Source: Proteles cristata cristata (taxonomy: Eukaryota > Chordata > Mammalia > Carnivora > Hyaenidae). Taken from it: 64,000 nucleotides of DNA. Below the pieces are notes generated by a model that saw nothing but the letters and a program-made list of their open reading frames with translations, was not told where the DNA came from and made no database searches. Of this stretch, positions 31,089-42,334 are shown piece by piece (position 1 is the stretch's first letter; each line of letters starts with the position of its first letter). Location of the stretch: assembly GCA_017311185.1 (NCBI GenBank), contig JAESUZ010002553.1:1-64000 (forward strand). The letters are read 5' to 3'. The position numbers and the translations under genes are program-made.

Positions 31089-31789
31089 TTCCCCCAAAGA
31101 ACCCCAAATTCAAAAGTCAATCCCAAAGTAACTATTTTTGTTGGATAAGTAATCACTTAGGATTGAAACATCTACAACTAAGCCTGGTTTGCACTGAGTG
31201 TGCTGTGTCCATGAGTGGGGAACTGATGAGAATATTTACAGAATATTTTAGTCTGTTTAGTTCCTGGAAATAGAGAGATAATGCACACTATTGACTGTCC
31301 AGAATTGGGCTTTTCAAAGAATTGAAGATCTCTGGCACATGTTGCTCTGTGTGAGTGTAGTCAAGATGTTCTCTGTAGAGAAGCTAATAAGCCAAGTGCA
31401 GTAAATAAGCAGATATAGACTGTTTTTAAAATCTCCAGTTGGGTCACATGCTTTTCCAGGGAAGGTTTCAGGCTTCTCTTCACCTTTCATTTTGCCAACA
31501 GTCTGCATGAGGTCTTGGGTTTGAACTTAGAGAGACCTGGCTATAGGTCATAACTTCACAGCTGTGAGAGACTCAACAATTCATTACTTCTCTGTGGAAT
31601 TGGACACAGTGTTTATATAAAGACTAGAGATGCCAGGTGATGTGCTCCATGAATTATGGATGCCTTGATCTCCCTGTATATAGATATATATGTACAGAAT
31701 ATATAGATATTCTTGGTCTCTAGCTATGCATTTGTCTATTTAGTCTAAAGGCAAGCAAGTGGACCCTGAAGCTGATGTCTAGGTCCACG
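31089..31789. other. intron, no recognised element
   Basis: AT-rich unique sequence; a short TATATAGATATA patch at about 31675-31710. Confidence 0.4.
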
Positions 31790-31970
31790 TTCCCAACCCA
31801 TCATGTACCGCACCGTGACCTTTGGCTAATCACATAACTTTTCTGTTCCTCAGTTGCCTTGATTGTATAGTGACAGCAACAACAACTACATCATAATATT
31901 GTTGTAATGATTAAATGAGTTAATATACATGAAGTATTTAGAACAGTGTTTGATATAGTGTTGGTGTTGT
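31790..31970 (+). mobile_element. MIR SINE
   Basis: Forward MIR: GTGACCTTTGGCTAATCACATAACTTTTCTG, CTCAGTTGCCTTGATTGTATA, then TTGTTGTAATGATTAAATGAG and AGTATTTAGAACAGTGTTTG. This is the order of the ancient mammalian MIR. Confidence 0.8.
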
Positions 31971-32237
31971 TGTTATTTATCTTCTGTCTAAAGTATCCTG
32001 CTCCAGAAAGCAGGTGCTCAGGGACTATATGGTTTCCAAACAAATAAGAAACTTCTTGTGTGAGCTAGTTAGGGAGTAAAAGCAGAAATAATTCTATTTA
32101 AGAAGAGTTACTAAAATGCCACGTATGCTGAATGATGAAATCCTGTAATTTCAACATTAAAGTGCTAGAATGCTGCTGAACTAATAATCTGTTGTATTTT
32201 ATCAAAATAAACACACTTCCTTTATTAAATGTTTACT

Positions 32238-32429
32238 ATTTTTTTTTCTTTTAGAGAGAGAGAGTGTGAGAGAAGGGGGGAGGGGCAGAGAGAGAGAGAG
32301 AGAGAGAGAGAGAATCTTAAGCAGGCTCCATGATAGAGCCTGATGTGGGCACAATCCCACGACCCTGGGATCATGATCTGAACCAAAATCAAGAGTCAGA
32401 CACTCAACCACTGAGCCACTCAGGTGCCC
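32238..32429 (-). mobile_element. older carnivore SINE (SINEC, non-Fc lineage)
   Basis: Inverted copy with (GA)n. The head reads ACCCTGGGATCATGATCTGA...AATCAAGAGTCAGACACTCAACC. The AATCAAGAGTC motif separates it from SINEC_Fc (CCGAAGTCGGACG). Duplication TAAATGTTTA/G at 32226-32235 and 32430-32439. Confidence 0.8.
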
Positions 32430-32639
32430 TAAATGTTTGCTTTTTACAAACAGAAATCGGATGACGTAAAATGAGCCACACTCTAGAATAAAAGGCTCTT
32501 ACTTTTTCCTTACCCCGGAAGTGAATCAGAAGACATGTTTGAGGGGAAGTTTGAACTGACATCGAGCACTTGCAGCACTGTTGGGTCAATCAATAGCTGA
32601 TGATATATGTTAGGTTCTGTAGAACAGCTTCCTACTTCC

Positions 32640-32705
32640 CCATAGGTGGTGACTGTGAGCAGCCCCCATTTCCCAGATAAGAACACTGAGGCACAGAGCA
32701 CTTCA
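32640..32705 (-). mobile_element. MIR fragment
   Basis: Antisense MIR core piece, CCCATTTCCCAGATAAGAACACTGAGGCACAGAG. Short and diverged. Confidence 0.55.
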
Positions 32706-33614
32706 TGTACTCATCCGGGTTCTCGCCTTGTAACTCTTCTCTGGAAAGTAGGGATTCTGCCTTCTGAAAAGTCTTTCGGTTTTCGACCGCACCCAAGTGT
32801 GTAAGCGTCAACAAAAATTGTCACTTGAATGACAAACAACTTGTAACAGCTGTAACTTGAGTGTAGGGACTTATTTAAATAAGAAAAAACATTTTCAATT
32901 ATGGTATGATTCTGGATAGTTGACACATCTAGGACATTTCACATGGTTTGGGGACAATATGCTTAATGGTTTTTGAAATAATATTCCTCAACTAAAAAAA
33001 TAATCCCAAGTAGATGAAACTATCTAGGATAAAAATAATTTTCTTAACTTCATTTTTATTTAAAATCATCCCTTCCCACTGACCTCAAGTATAACGTTAG
33101 GATACCGTAGTAGCTCAATAGCTATTTATTGAGTGAATGTTGACTGAGCAACTATTCCATCAAAATTATGGTATTTTCTTTCAAAATATTCATAATGCTT
33201 TAAGAAGAGTTTTACTTCCCTGTATACTTGCTCTACTGCTCGAAGGCCCAATTTCACATCAACTTGTCCTCCATTGCGAAGTGTCTGGGCAAGCCAAATC
33301 CCAGGCAATGTGCTATTTCATAGCAGACTTTCACAAAATGATGCTGCTGGAAGGGAAAGATATTCCAGAATCCTCGGTATTTATTAGTCCCAAAGCAAAA
33401 GCTATCACCCATTATTTTCATGAAGTGATTTTATTTTTATGACCTTACATTTCATGCCATGACATTTGTTAAAATACGGCACTGAGTAATGGACAACCAA
33501 GATCCTTACATGCCAAGATCTTTAGAGGCATTTTAGAACATTTCTTAATGCACCAGGCCCACAGTCAAGCCATTGTTCCTCTCATCCTTACTCATTTCTC
33601 TTAAGGGAGGCACG

Positions 33615-33653
<39 letters not shown>

Positions 33654-34296
33654 CTCCGTAAACACAGCCAACTCTTCTGTGTGGCTTTTGTATATGAGGA
33701 TGCTTGTTTCAAACACGGGTCAGCACGCTTCACCAATTTATGATGCTGCATCTGAGAACAATAGAATTTCTGTGCGGAGGAGGGTCAGAGTGTCTTTCTG
33801 ATGCAGATGGTGGAGCCCAGGAAGGGTCACGTGGTGAGCAGCAGTCCTGGCGGCTGCCTCTCTGGTGAGTTCCCCCATGTGGTCTGGGTGAGGATGGGAA
33901 TGTCGCCTAGAGCATAATAATTCTTCTCTATCACAGGATCAGATTTCGTGTTGAAGAATTATTTCATGGGGGAAGAAGGAGTCAGCTGGGCGGTGGATGG
34001 CAGAGTGGGGACTCAAACGTGGGATTTTTTGTGCGTGTGGTTGTTTTACACTAGTAACATAAAGATCTTTTAATAATTTCATTTAAGTACTTACTGTGTG
34101 TAAGGCATTCTTTTTAAAGCTGTCATTTGTAATTATATGACCATGTAAGAGGCACACAGGTGAGATAGAGGTACCTGCTTTGGATTTATTTCAAGTCTGT
34201 GTTTACTATAGTAAAGGAGCTGTCCCTACTAGTGAGTGCTTGGCATTGTTGATTTAAAAGCAGTTCATTTAAAACTGTGAATTTTACGTTTCTGAG
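32706..34296. other. intron with one microsatellite
   Basis: No transposon recognised besides the (AC)n at 33619. A 101-codon + strand frame at 33137-33442 has no recognisable domain and no splice context. Confidence 0.4.
33619..33651. repeat. (AC)16 dinucleotide microsatellite
   Basis: Uninterrupted AC run bordered by CGCGT and CGCCT. Confidence 0.96.
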
Positions 34297-34507
34297 GGAC
34301 TCCTGGGTGGCTGTCAGTCGGTTGAGTGTCTAGCTCTTGATTTTTGGCTCAGGTCATGGTCCCAGGGTCCTGGGATCCAGCCCTGCATCAGGCTCTGTGC
34401 TGAGCGTGGAGCCTTCTTGAGATTCTCTCTCCGTCTCTCTCTCTCTCTTTCTCTCTCTCTCTGCCCCTCTCCCCTGCTCACATGCTCTCTCTCTCAATTA
34501 AAAAAAG
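34297..34507 (+). mobile_element. older carnivore SINE (SINEC, non-Fc lineage)
   Basis: Forward copy with head GGGACTCCTGGGTGGCTGTC, an extra TCTTGATTTTTGGCTCAGG segment, GGTCCTGGGATCCAGCCC, and (CT)n before a short A tail. It differs from SINEC_Fc and is older. No clear duplication. Confidence 0.8.
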
Positions 34508-35382
34508 ATGTAAGCTGCTGAGTTGCTGAGTTTTATTTCAATATCCAATGCTTAAAACACATTTTGATGCAAACAAGATGTTATATATCTGGGAATGTGG
34601 GTAGTTTTTAAACTATAAATATATTCCTTTAGAGGTAGAAGAGTTTTTAGTTCAAGGTTTCTAGACTTTTTCTTTGGATAGGGACCAGCTGAGGAGGTAA
34701 CAAGAGCTATAGACCCGTAAATCCCCGGGAAACACATAAGCCCCCAAACCTGCATGAATTCTAGGCCTTTTCTGCTTCGCTTTAACCTTGCAGCCCATCT
34801 ACAGCCTCCCAATGCCACGGTCACTTGCCCTCGCCCAGACTAATCGAGTGTTCATCCGGGTGAAGCCTTCTGATAGACATGTTGGGTAGTGCTTTTCTGT
34901 TTGTTTGTTTTTCTACTTTTTGGTTTTCTTGTTTTTAGCTGAGTTTGCCCTTGAAATCTCCAGCCTCTTCCTTTTGATGATCTCTTATTTGCCGTCGTTC
35001 CTTCCGCCCCCTTGGTTATGCACACATTTCCTCTGCTTCTGTGCCCAGTGCCTTTTACCGGTGGTTTTCACTATAATTGTTCTTGCACCGGGAAAAGTGA
35101 GAGGCCTTTATAAAAAGCTTTCATCAAGTCGTTTTCAAACTACAGATGATTAGGAAAGAAAGGCCATACTGAGTCTCCCCCTCCCTAATTAGATGGTGAA
35201 ATTTTTAGTTCTTGGCATTGTTATCTGTTTGAATTGAAACCCTATCATTGAGAAAGCCAAAATGAGCTTGAAATCGAGGAGGGCCATTTCCCAAAAGGGA
35301 ACGCAGCCAGACTTGAACCCTCCATGGAGCACCAAAGCATACACCATCTGGATGCATGTGACACATGTCTATGGCTCTGGTT
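34508..35382. other. intron, no recognised element
   Basis: Unique-looking intron. An 82-codon + strand hydrophobic-rich frame at 34905-35153 lies in T-rich sequence and is considered chance. Confidence 0.4.
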
Positions 35383-35400
35383 TCAAGTCATTTGTTCTTT

Positions 35401-35621
35401 TTTTTTTTTTTTTTAATTTGTTAAATGTTTTATTTCTGAGAGAGACAGAGACAGCATGAGCAGGGGAGGGTCAGAGAGAGAGGGAGACACAGAATCTGAA
35501 ACAGGCTCTAGGCTCTGAGCTGTCAGCACAGAGCCTGATGCGGGGCTTGAACCCACAAACTACGAGACCATGACTTGAGCTGAAGTCGGACGCCCAACCA
35601 GCTGAGCCACCCAGGTGCCCC
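35401..35621 (-). mobile_element. SINEC_Fc-type SINE with perfect TSD
   Basis: Inverted full-length copy. Perfect 18-bp duplication TCAAGTCATTTGTTCTTT at 35383-35400 and 35622-35639. Confidence 0.93.
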
Positions 35622-35639
35622 TCAAGTCATTTGTTCTTT

Positions 35640-36244
35640 AAAAAAAGTATTCTAGGATTCAGGAGTTAAAAAGAAATTGTCTATATTGCAAATTCCCAAC
35701 ATGAATAATCAAATGTTGATAAGAAGTGTATCTCAGCCTGGTAGATAGTCTTTAAATGACCCACAGACATTATCTAGGGCCTCTAAACTTTGCATTGTCT
35801 TTATTTTCTGTCACCCTGTATCCCAATATGGGTCCCAATCATGTCCCTCTTTTGGTGAATTTCGCTCTATTTCCAGCCACTGAAGAAAAAATAGACCAAT
35901 TCAGGTTTCAGCCATTTCCTCTTCTGCTGAATTCTGTGCATTCCCAGCAGCAAGGGAAGGAAGCCTGAACACCTATTGCTGGCTGTGCCTTCAGTGACTC
36001 TTCAGTAAGAGGTTTCTATGGAACTCCGAAGTCAGTTTTATGTATGGGATGCAAGAATCTCTGATTTCCTTGGGGTCTGATGAGTGATTTTCATTGGTCT
36101 CCTTGTATAATTTATTTATGGTCCTAAACACGTGAACCTGGGTTTATTTTCCCGAATCCCTTTCTCTTTATTTACTGGATTTGATTCATTGCTACAAAAG
36201 ATGAATTTGTATATGTTCCTCTCTTCCTTTCTCAAAACTACAGA
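35640..36244. other. intron, no recognised element
   Basis: No repeat or gene seen. Confidence 0.4.
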
Positions 36245-36256
36245 AGTCTTTATTTT

Positions 36257-36474
36257 GTCTTAAAGTTTTTAGATCTTTATTTATTTTTGAGAGACAGAGA
36301 AACAGACCATGAGGGAGGGGCAGAGAGAGAGGGAGACACAGAATCTGAAGCAGCTCCAGGCTCTGAGCTGTCAGCACAGAGCCCGACATGGAACTCGAAC
36401 CCACAGACCATGAAATCATGACCTGAGCTGAAGTCGGACACTTAACCAACTGAGCCACCCAGACATCCCCCAAA
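36257..36474 (-). mobile_element. SINEC_Fc-type SINE
   Basis: Inverted copy. Near-duplication AGTCTTTATTTT / AATCTTTATTTT at 36245-36256 and 36475-36486. Moderately diverged (GAACTCGAACCC, GACATCCCCC). Confidence 0.9.
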
Positions 36475-36756
36475 AATCTTTATTTTAAATCTCTTTAATT
36501 TTATGTTGAGGTTTTTAAAAAGAAATCCTTTGTAGATGGCGAGGCCATACATAATTATCATCTTTCAAGGAGAAGTGATGAAGCTGGACCCCATTTTATG
36601 TACCTACTATGTACACAGAGTATACATTCATGATGGTCTCAGATTTTACACCTGTGGGCTGTACGTGGGAAAAATATATATCCATAGTTACCTTGGTTTT
36701 CCATTTAGAATTTAAGATTGGGTTACTTCTTAGTAATGGTGCCCATTGATATAAAG

Positions 36757-36969
36757 ATTTTTTTCAATGTTTATTTACGTTTGAGAGAGAGAGAGAGACA
36801 GAGTACAAGCTGGGGAAGGGCAGAGAGAGCGGGAGACACAGGTTCTGAAGCATCTCCAGGTTCCAAGCTGTCAGCATAGAGTCCGACATGGGGCTCGGAC
36901 TTAAAAACTGTGAGATCATGACCTGAGCTGAAGTCTGATGCTTAACTGACTGAGTCCCCCAGATGCCCC
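36757..36969 (-). mobile_element. SINEC_Fc-type SINE, diverged
   Basis: Inverted copy with several substitutions in the head (CTCGGACTTAAAAACTG, GAGTCCCCCAGATGCCCC). The flanking duplication is not clear. Confidence 0.85.
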
Positions 36970-37902
36970 GATTTATAGATCTTTTATATGTACCCCTGTG
37001 AGATAGTTATTCGGAAGTAGAATTGGAAGGTCTGTGGCTGTGTGCTTTAGGGGATTTCTGTTTTGGAAAGTCATAAAATGGTGACACCATGCGTGTCGAT
37101 GTCCTTAAACGCTGTGTGTAACAGCAGGACATCCGAGGTGGTGGGAGTCTGCACCCACGGAAAGTTTCAGCAAATTCTTTGCATATATACAGTTATTAGG
37201 CGAGATGTAAAAGCCAATTTTACAGAGAAGTGTGTTTGTTTGTTAATAACCATCATATGCAACCAGAATTTAACACAATTTAGGATGCACTTTTTCCTTT
37301 AATGTAAATTTGGCTCATTTATCTCCAGTCTGCAATCCTTTTCTAAAAGAGGTAGGTAGGACAGAAACTATAAGTGAGGGGCAGTTGCTTGCGCTCAGGT
37401 ATTGGCGTGGGCATCCTGTGCCAGGGCCTGTCACCAGGTGGAAATGAGAGAAAAACGCTAGAAGAGAGGAAGGCAAGTTAGCCACAGGTCTATGCTCCTT
37501 GTGCACGCCCTCGCTCTCCCTGACGGCTGCATGAGTCATTCAAAGGTTTATGGATTGTTTTTCTTTTCTACCGACCTGCTTTGTGGCCAGGTTTGCCAGA
37601 CAGGTGGATCGCACCGGTCTGACAGTCCAGGAGTGTGGTACCAGATTAGTGCCCGTGGTCTGGGAGAAATACTTAATACCGAGTAGTCCTCATCAACAGT
37701 GAGAGAGAGATCCGTTAACACACCTTCCTGTGAAGTCAGGCCGTGAATTCAGAGATGGCAGCCTGAATCACAAGCAGCCAGAACTACTTTTTAGAGTAAA
37801 CGTGTGTGTTATATATGGCTGTAGGGTGGGGTGAGAGCTGTGGCTTTCTCCCTCTTAGCAACAAGCATTAGCCAATATTTAGTTCTTTAAAAATACCTTT
37901 TT
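36970..37902. other. intron, no recognised element
   Basis: About 0.9 kb of unique-looking sequence. Several 60-80 codon frames on both strands lack motifs. Confidence 0.4.
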
Positions 37903-38100
37903 GGGGCGCCTGGGTGACTCAGTCACTTAAGCGTCTGACTTCAGTTCAAGTCATGATCTCGCAGTTCATGGGTTTGAGCCCTGCGTCGGGCTCTGTGCTG
38001 ACAGCTCGGAGTCTGGGGCTGCTTCGGATTCTGTGTCTCCCTCTCTCTCTCTGCCCCACTGCCACTCACGCTCACTTTCTCAAAAATAAACATTAAAAAA
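37903..38100 (+). mobile_element. SINEC_Fc-type SINE
   Basis: Forward copy, canonical head and AATAAACATTAAAAAAA tail. Imperfect duplication AATACCTTTTT before and AAAACTTTTTG after. Confidence 0.9.
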
Positions 38101-38829
38101 AACTTTTTGATACTTGGGATTTACTCCAAATTAACCCAGTGTGGGGGGGCAGGGAGGCTGGGTTTGACAGGAGGGGATCATTGCTGAAATGGGTGACAGA
38201 CAGGTGGACGTTCCTCATGGTCAAATTTATCTTTTGGTTATGTTTAAAACACTCTCTAATGAGAAGCTGAGGGGAAAAAAACACCTGGATAACAAACCAT
38301 AAGACTTTTTATTTGAACTTTCCGAGAACACAGTTAGACATGAGCTATTGGCACATCATCAAGCCAGAAATAGGCAGATTATGAATGTCATATTTTAAAA
38401 ATTAATGATACATTAAGTGCAGTGTTGTATTCCTGCTGGTTATGAGCTCTGAAATTCTGGGGCACCCCTAGAACCATAAAAAGAATGTCCTTTAAAATTA
38501 GTGGGGCTTCTCCAAGTTCTACGTGTTCCTTCTCAGTTAATGAGATGGGGTGTTTTTGACCAGCATCTCCTAGGCTGTGTCCATGGAGAGGTTGACAGTA
38601 TAGAAAATGTTCCTGGGTTCTGGGCTTTAAAAAATTAGGGAAGGGTGTATTAAACAATAGGAACATGGCTCTAGACGATAGGACCACATGCCGCGAATCC
38701 CAAGTGATCATGGAAATTTTTATTTTTATTTACTTTTATCTTCTAAGACCATCTATGATATTCCTTAGAATACAGTTTGGGAAACAGTATGTTGGAATTT
38801 AAGGCCACTAAAGCTGATTCATATAAAAA
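38101..38829. other. intron, no recognised element
   Basis: A 107-codon minus-strand frame at 38388-38711 has no recognisable domain. Nothing else seen. Confidence 0.4.
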
Positions 38830-38839
38830 TGTTCCTTTA

Positions 38840-39062
38840 GGGGCATCTGGGTGGCTCAGTTTGTTAAGTGTCTGACTTCAGTTCGGCTCAGGTCATGATC
38901 TTGGCGGTTTGTGAGTTTGATCCCCGTGTTGGGCTCTGTGCTTACAGCATGGAGCCTGGTGCCTCCTTCAGATTCTGTGTCTTCCTCTGTCTGCCCCTCC
39001 CCATGCTCATGCTCTCTCTCTCTCTCTCTCTCTTTCAAAAATATATAAACATTTTTAAAAAG
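38840..39062 (+). mobile_element. SINEC_Fc-type SINE
   Basis: Forward copy with head GGGGCATCTGGGTGGCTCAG and a small GTTCGGCTCAGG duplication in the head. Duplication TGTTCCTTTA at 38830-38839 and 39063-39072. Confidence 0.88.
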
Positions 39063-39072
39063 TGTTCCTTTA

Positions 39073-40316
39073 AACCTTAGGTTCAGTGATTCAGGGCTAA
39101 GTACGGGCTGGATGTTGTCATGAGACCAAATACCACCTATGGGTAGAACAAATCTGAAAATTCTGTTTTTCTAGAATCTAGTATATAGGTGTCTCTGACT
39201 TTGTTGGATTCAGATTCTGTTTTTGGCATCATTTTTATCCTTTGGACTGTAAAGTGAGACACCATCATGGCCAGTTCCAGAACAACCCAGTAGAGAGGGG
39301 CCAGAAAAGGGTGCATGTTTATGCTGAGATGGAAGAGCAAGAGGGGACCAGCCACTTGGGGCCCTCAAGTGAGTCAAAGACACCTAAGAGAGACAGACGT
39401 GGGCGGTGGGCAAGGCCAGTGCATCAAGAGCCTTCTCAGCTCAGTCAAGGAGTTTGAATTGTTGTGGGATGATGGAAAACTCGTGAAATCTGGGCAAGGG
39501 GCTGATGTGACTGTGGCTGCTCTGTGGACAACAGCGGGGGGCAGGGAACAAATGGATCATTGGATGGGTGAGCACGAGACACACTGGAGACTTGATCGGG
39601 TCGGTAGAGATGGTGACGGAAAGAGGAGGACGGAGGTGGGAAATGGTTGGGGGGGTTCCTGGCACGTCGGGTGCTAGATTGGGTGCGACAGGGCACAGAC
39701 GAAAGGAAGTTGTTGGTATAGGTAGTTTACTGCATGGCGGTCCCATGAGCGGTGGAGAAGCCATATTATTTAATTTGATCAATCAGAAATTGATGAGCTT
39801 TAATAATAGGGAAAACCCCTTGGGAATTCTCTTGTTGGGGGTGGGTGGGAGAGGGGGCCTTACGTGAGATCTGATGCCGACCAGAAATGTCTGAGGACGC
39901 TGGTTCAAGACCTGCTGCCTCCGCCTCTTTGTTTCGATTACACTGTCATTCTGTGTCATCATGGGCTCCACCTGACTTACCATGCCTCTGCCTCACCCCC
40001 CGACTTCACCCTGTTCTACTGGGCTGATTCAGACTGGGCCACATCAAGGCGAGTGAATGGCGTAGGCATGTGAGACAAGAAGCGAGGCGGTGGGCTTCGT
40101 GCTCAGCTGCCCTACTCTGGACCCTGTACCACAGCTGACCGCCCACAGTGGCGATCAGCGACCCTTCAGTTTCACTTAAGTGATTTGCACACAAAGTAAA
40201 AACACCGTGAGCACCTTTCTGCTCCTCCGCGTGGATGTGGTTTCTCAGAGAAGTGCTGTCCCGTGTCCCCTTGCCTGCCGGTGCCTAGCTACCATGGAGC
40301 TGTCACGGCAGCTGGC
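39073..40316. other. intron with a possible ancient repeat at about 39425-39690
   Basis: The run AAGGAGTTTGAATTGTTGTGGG...GGGGCTGATGTGACTGTGGCTGCTCTGTGG resembles an ancient interspersed mammalian repeat containing an 'AGGAGTTTGGACTTTAT…GATCACTCTGGCTGC' motif. The family is not assigned. Frames of up to 120 codons on both strands overlap it and are not credible genes. Confidence 0.35.
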
Positions 40317-40530
40317 TTGGTTCATCTTCATGACCTTGAACTCTTCTTTTGCTTTGCCCCCAGTTAACTCCTCTACTCTCGTTTCGTGAGCGCAGACTTC
40401 TCTTTCTTTTCCAGTCTCCTCCATTGGTTCATCTTCAGGACCTTGAACTCTTCTGCTTGGCCCACGGTTAACCCCTTCTCTATTCGTTTCGTGAGCGCAG
40501 ACTTCTCTTTCTTTTCCAGTCTCCTCCATT
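40317..40530. repeat. two-copy tandem duplication, about 106-bp unit
   Basis: Unit 1 begins TTGGTTCATCTTCATGACCT (40317) and unit 2 begins TTGGTTCATCTTCAGGACCT (40424). Both end in TTTCGTGAGCGCAGACTTCT...CCAGTCTCCTCCATT (ending 40425 and 40530). The spacing is 107 bp at the start and 105 bp at the end, so small indels separate the copies. On the minus strand an open frame (40245-40670, 141 codons) runs through both and repeats MEETGKEREVCAHET twice. Confidence 0.85.
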
Positions 40531-41041
40531 AGTCTTCTCTTCCATAGGAACTTTCCACCTCTTCTAAGTTTTACAATTTCTAACCATCCGGTCATTTTCT
40601 TCTCCACCTGTGATCCCTCTCTGAATATTCCTTCATTAAGGACAGCATGTAAATTTTCTTCTGAACTCATGCAGGGAGGAAAATAAAATTTTATGTCTTT
40701 ACGAGCAAGTAAATGCAGTGAAAGACTAATGGAGTTTCTTTGCAGAAGCTTTATGTGGTCATGTTTCTAATTAGAACATAGAAATCTCGTCCTTTCCCAC
40801 TTGTTTCGTGCCATGTCCTGCACAAGTCCTTCCTTGCTTCTGCTTTAAAGTGGGATGTGCTGTCTTATAAGGGATTAGCAGTGTTCCTTGATGAACCCCA
40901 AGCATTTTCTCTGGTATGAGTGACATGAAAAACACACATCAGACTTGTCTTCTCTTTGTTCTGATGGTGTTTTCAGAAGAATAGCTGTCAACTGTGCAAA
41001 AGCAGTAGGAGGCTGGTTTTTAAAAACAAAATGTGGTGGAG
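40531..41041. other. intron, no recognised element
   Basis: AT-rich unique sequence with no repeats recognised. Confidence 0.4.
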
Positions 41042-41240
41042 GGGCATCTGGGTGGCTCAGTAGGTGCAGCGTCCGCCTCTGGGTTTCAGCTCAGGTTGTG
41101 ATCTGAGGGTTGTGGGATCGAGCCCTGCATGGGGCTCCGTGCTGAGCAGGGAGCCTGCTTGGGATTCTGTCTGTCTCTCCCTCTGCCCCTCCCCTGCTTG
41201 CTCACACTGTCTCTCTCTAAAATGAAAACAAATACATGAA
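41042..41240 (+). mobile_element. older carnivore SINE (SINEC, non-Fc lineage)
   Basis: Forward copy: head GGGGCATCTGGGTGGCTCAGTAGG, CTCTGGGTTTCAGCTCAGG, GGCTCCGTGCTGAGCAGGGAGCCTGCTTGG. The TGAGCAGGGAGCC form is typical of the lineage shared with canids, unlike TGACAGCTCAGAGCC of SINEC_Fc. Confidence 0.82.
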
Positions 41241-41704
41241 TAAAGTGTGGAGTAGATGTTGATACACCCATGTTCATAGCAGCACAGTTCACAACAGCCA
41301 AAAGGCGGGGTCAGCCCAAGTGCCACTGACGGAAGACCAGGTGAGCGGAGTGTGGTGCGCGCAAGAGAATATTATTCAGCCTGAAAAAGAAAAGCAATTC
41401 TGACACGTGCTCCAGTCCAGCTGGATAGACTTTGAGGACACTCTGTTGAGTGAAATAGGCCTGTCACGTTATGGCAAATACTGCATGATCCACCTCCATG
41501 CGCCCCCTGGAGGACTCAAATTCACATAGACACAGAAAGTCAAATGGGGGTGCCAGGGACTGGGCAGAGGGGGAAATGGGGAGCTGTTGTTTAAGGAGGA
41601 CAGAGCTTCAGTTTTGCAAGAGGAGGGGTGGATGTGGTGATGGTCGCACAGTTAATGTGAAGGTACTTAACACTACTGAACTGTACCTTAAAAATGGTTA
41701 AGAT
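41241..41704 (+). mobile_element. old L1 3' end, part 1
   Basis: Forward ORF2-terminal and 3' UTR remnant: GATGTTGATACACCCATGTTCATAGCAGCA, CAAAAGGCGGGGTCAGCCCA, GAATATTATTCAGCCTGAAA, GACTTTGAGGACACTCTG, GAACTGTACCTTAAAAATGG. It continues after a SINE at 41899. Many disruptions; dead. Confidence 0.75.
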
Positions 41705-41898
41705 GGGGGGTGCCTGGGGGGCGGGTTAGCATCCGACTTTGGCTCAGGTCATGATCTCGCAGTTCATGAGTTCGAGCCCCACATCACGCTCACTGCTGTC
41801 AGCCTGGCAGCACAGAACCTGCTTCAGATTCTCTGTCCTCATCTCTCTCTGCCCCTCCCCCGCTTGTGGTCTCCCCCAAATAAATAAATATTAAAAAG
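41705..41898 (+). mobile_element. SINEC_Fc-type SINE inside an old L1 3' UTR
   Basis: Forward copy, with a deletion in the head (GCGGGTTAGCATCCG). Perfect 12-bp duplication AATGGTTAAGAT at 41693-41704 and 41899-41910. The L1 3' UTR resumes after it. Confidence 0.92.
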
Positions 41899-41955
41899 AA
41901 TGGTTAAGATAGTAAATTTCATAGTATACATATTTAACTACAATTAAAAAATTTT
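41899..41955 (+). mobile_element. old L1 3' end, part 2
   Basis: Terminal L1 piece after the SINE: ATGGTTAAGATAGTAAATTTC...TTTAACTACAATTAAAAAA. Confidence 0.7.
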
Positions 41956-42084
41956 TAAGTAGTTTATTCCACCTTCTTCCTTTAAATAATTACATGAGAA
42001 AATGGGAAAACTGATTTTGTTCCCAGATAAGACCTAGGTGAGTTAACTGAAGAGTATCATGTGTGGCACTGTATTTTATGAACC

Positions 42085-42290
42085 ACTTTCTGTGGGGAGG
42101 AGAAGGGGAAAAATAGTGGGGGAGAGTGAGGGAGGCAAACCATGAGAGACTCTTGAATGCTGAGAACACACTGAGGGCTGATGGGTATGAGGGGGAGGGG
42201 AAGGGGGAGATGGGCATGGAGGAGGGACTCGTGGGGATGAGCACTGGGTGTTATATGGAAACCAACTTGGCAATAAACTATTAAAAACCA
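42085..42290 (+). mobile_element. 5'-truncated young L1 3' end
   Basis: 3' UTR piece: AGTGGGGGAGAGTGAGGGAGG, CAAACCATGAGAGACTCTTG, then the GGGTGTTATATGGAAACCAA tail region and AATAAACTATTAAAAA. Very close to the tail of the full-length L1 at 9101. Confidence 0.85.
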
Positions 42291-42334
42291 TAAGAATTAT
42301 TTTGTCCAAGTATTTTTTATTTCTGAATTATTAA

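Noticed and set aside
40317..40530. Tandem duplication as a two-exon duplicated gene
   Set aside because: The copies are contiguous, the frames of the two copies differ in the middle, and no splice signals separate them.
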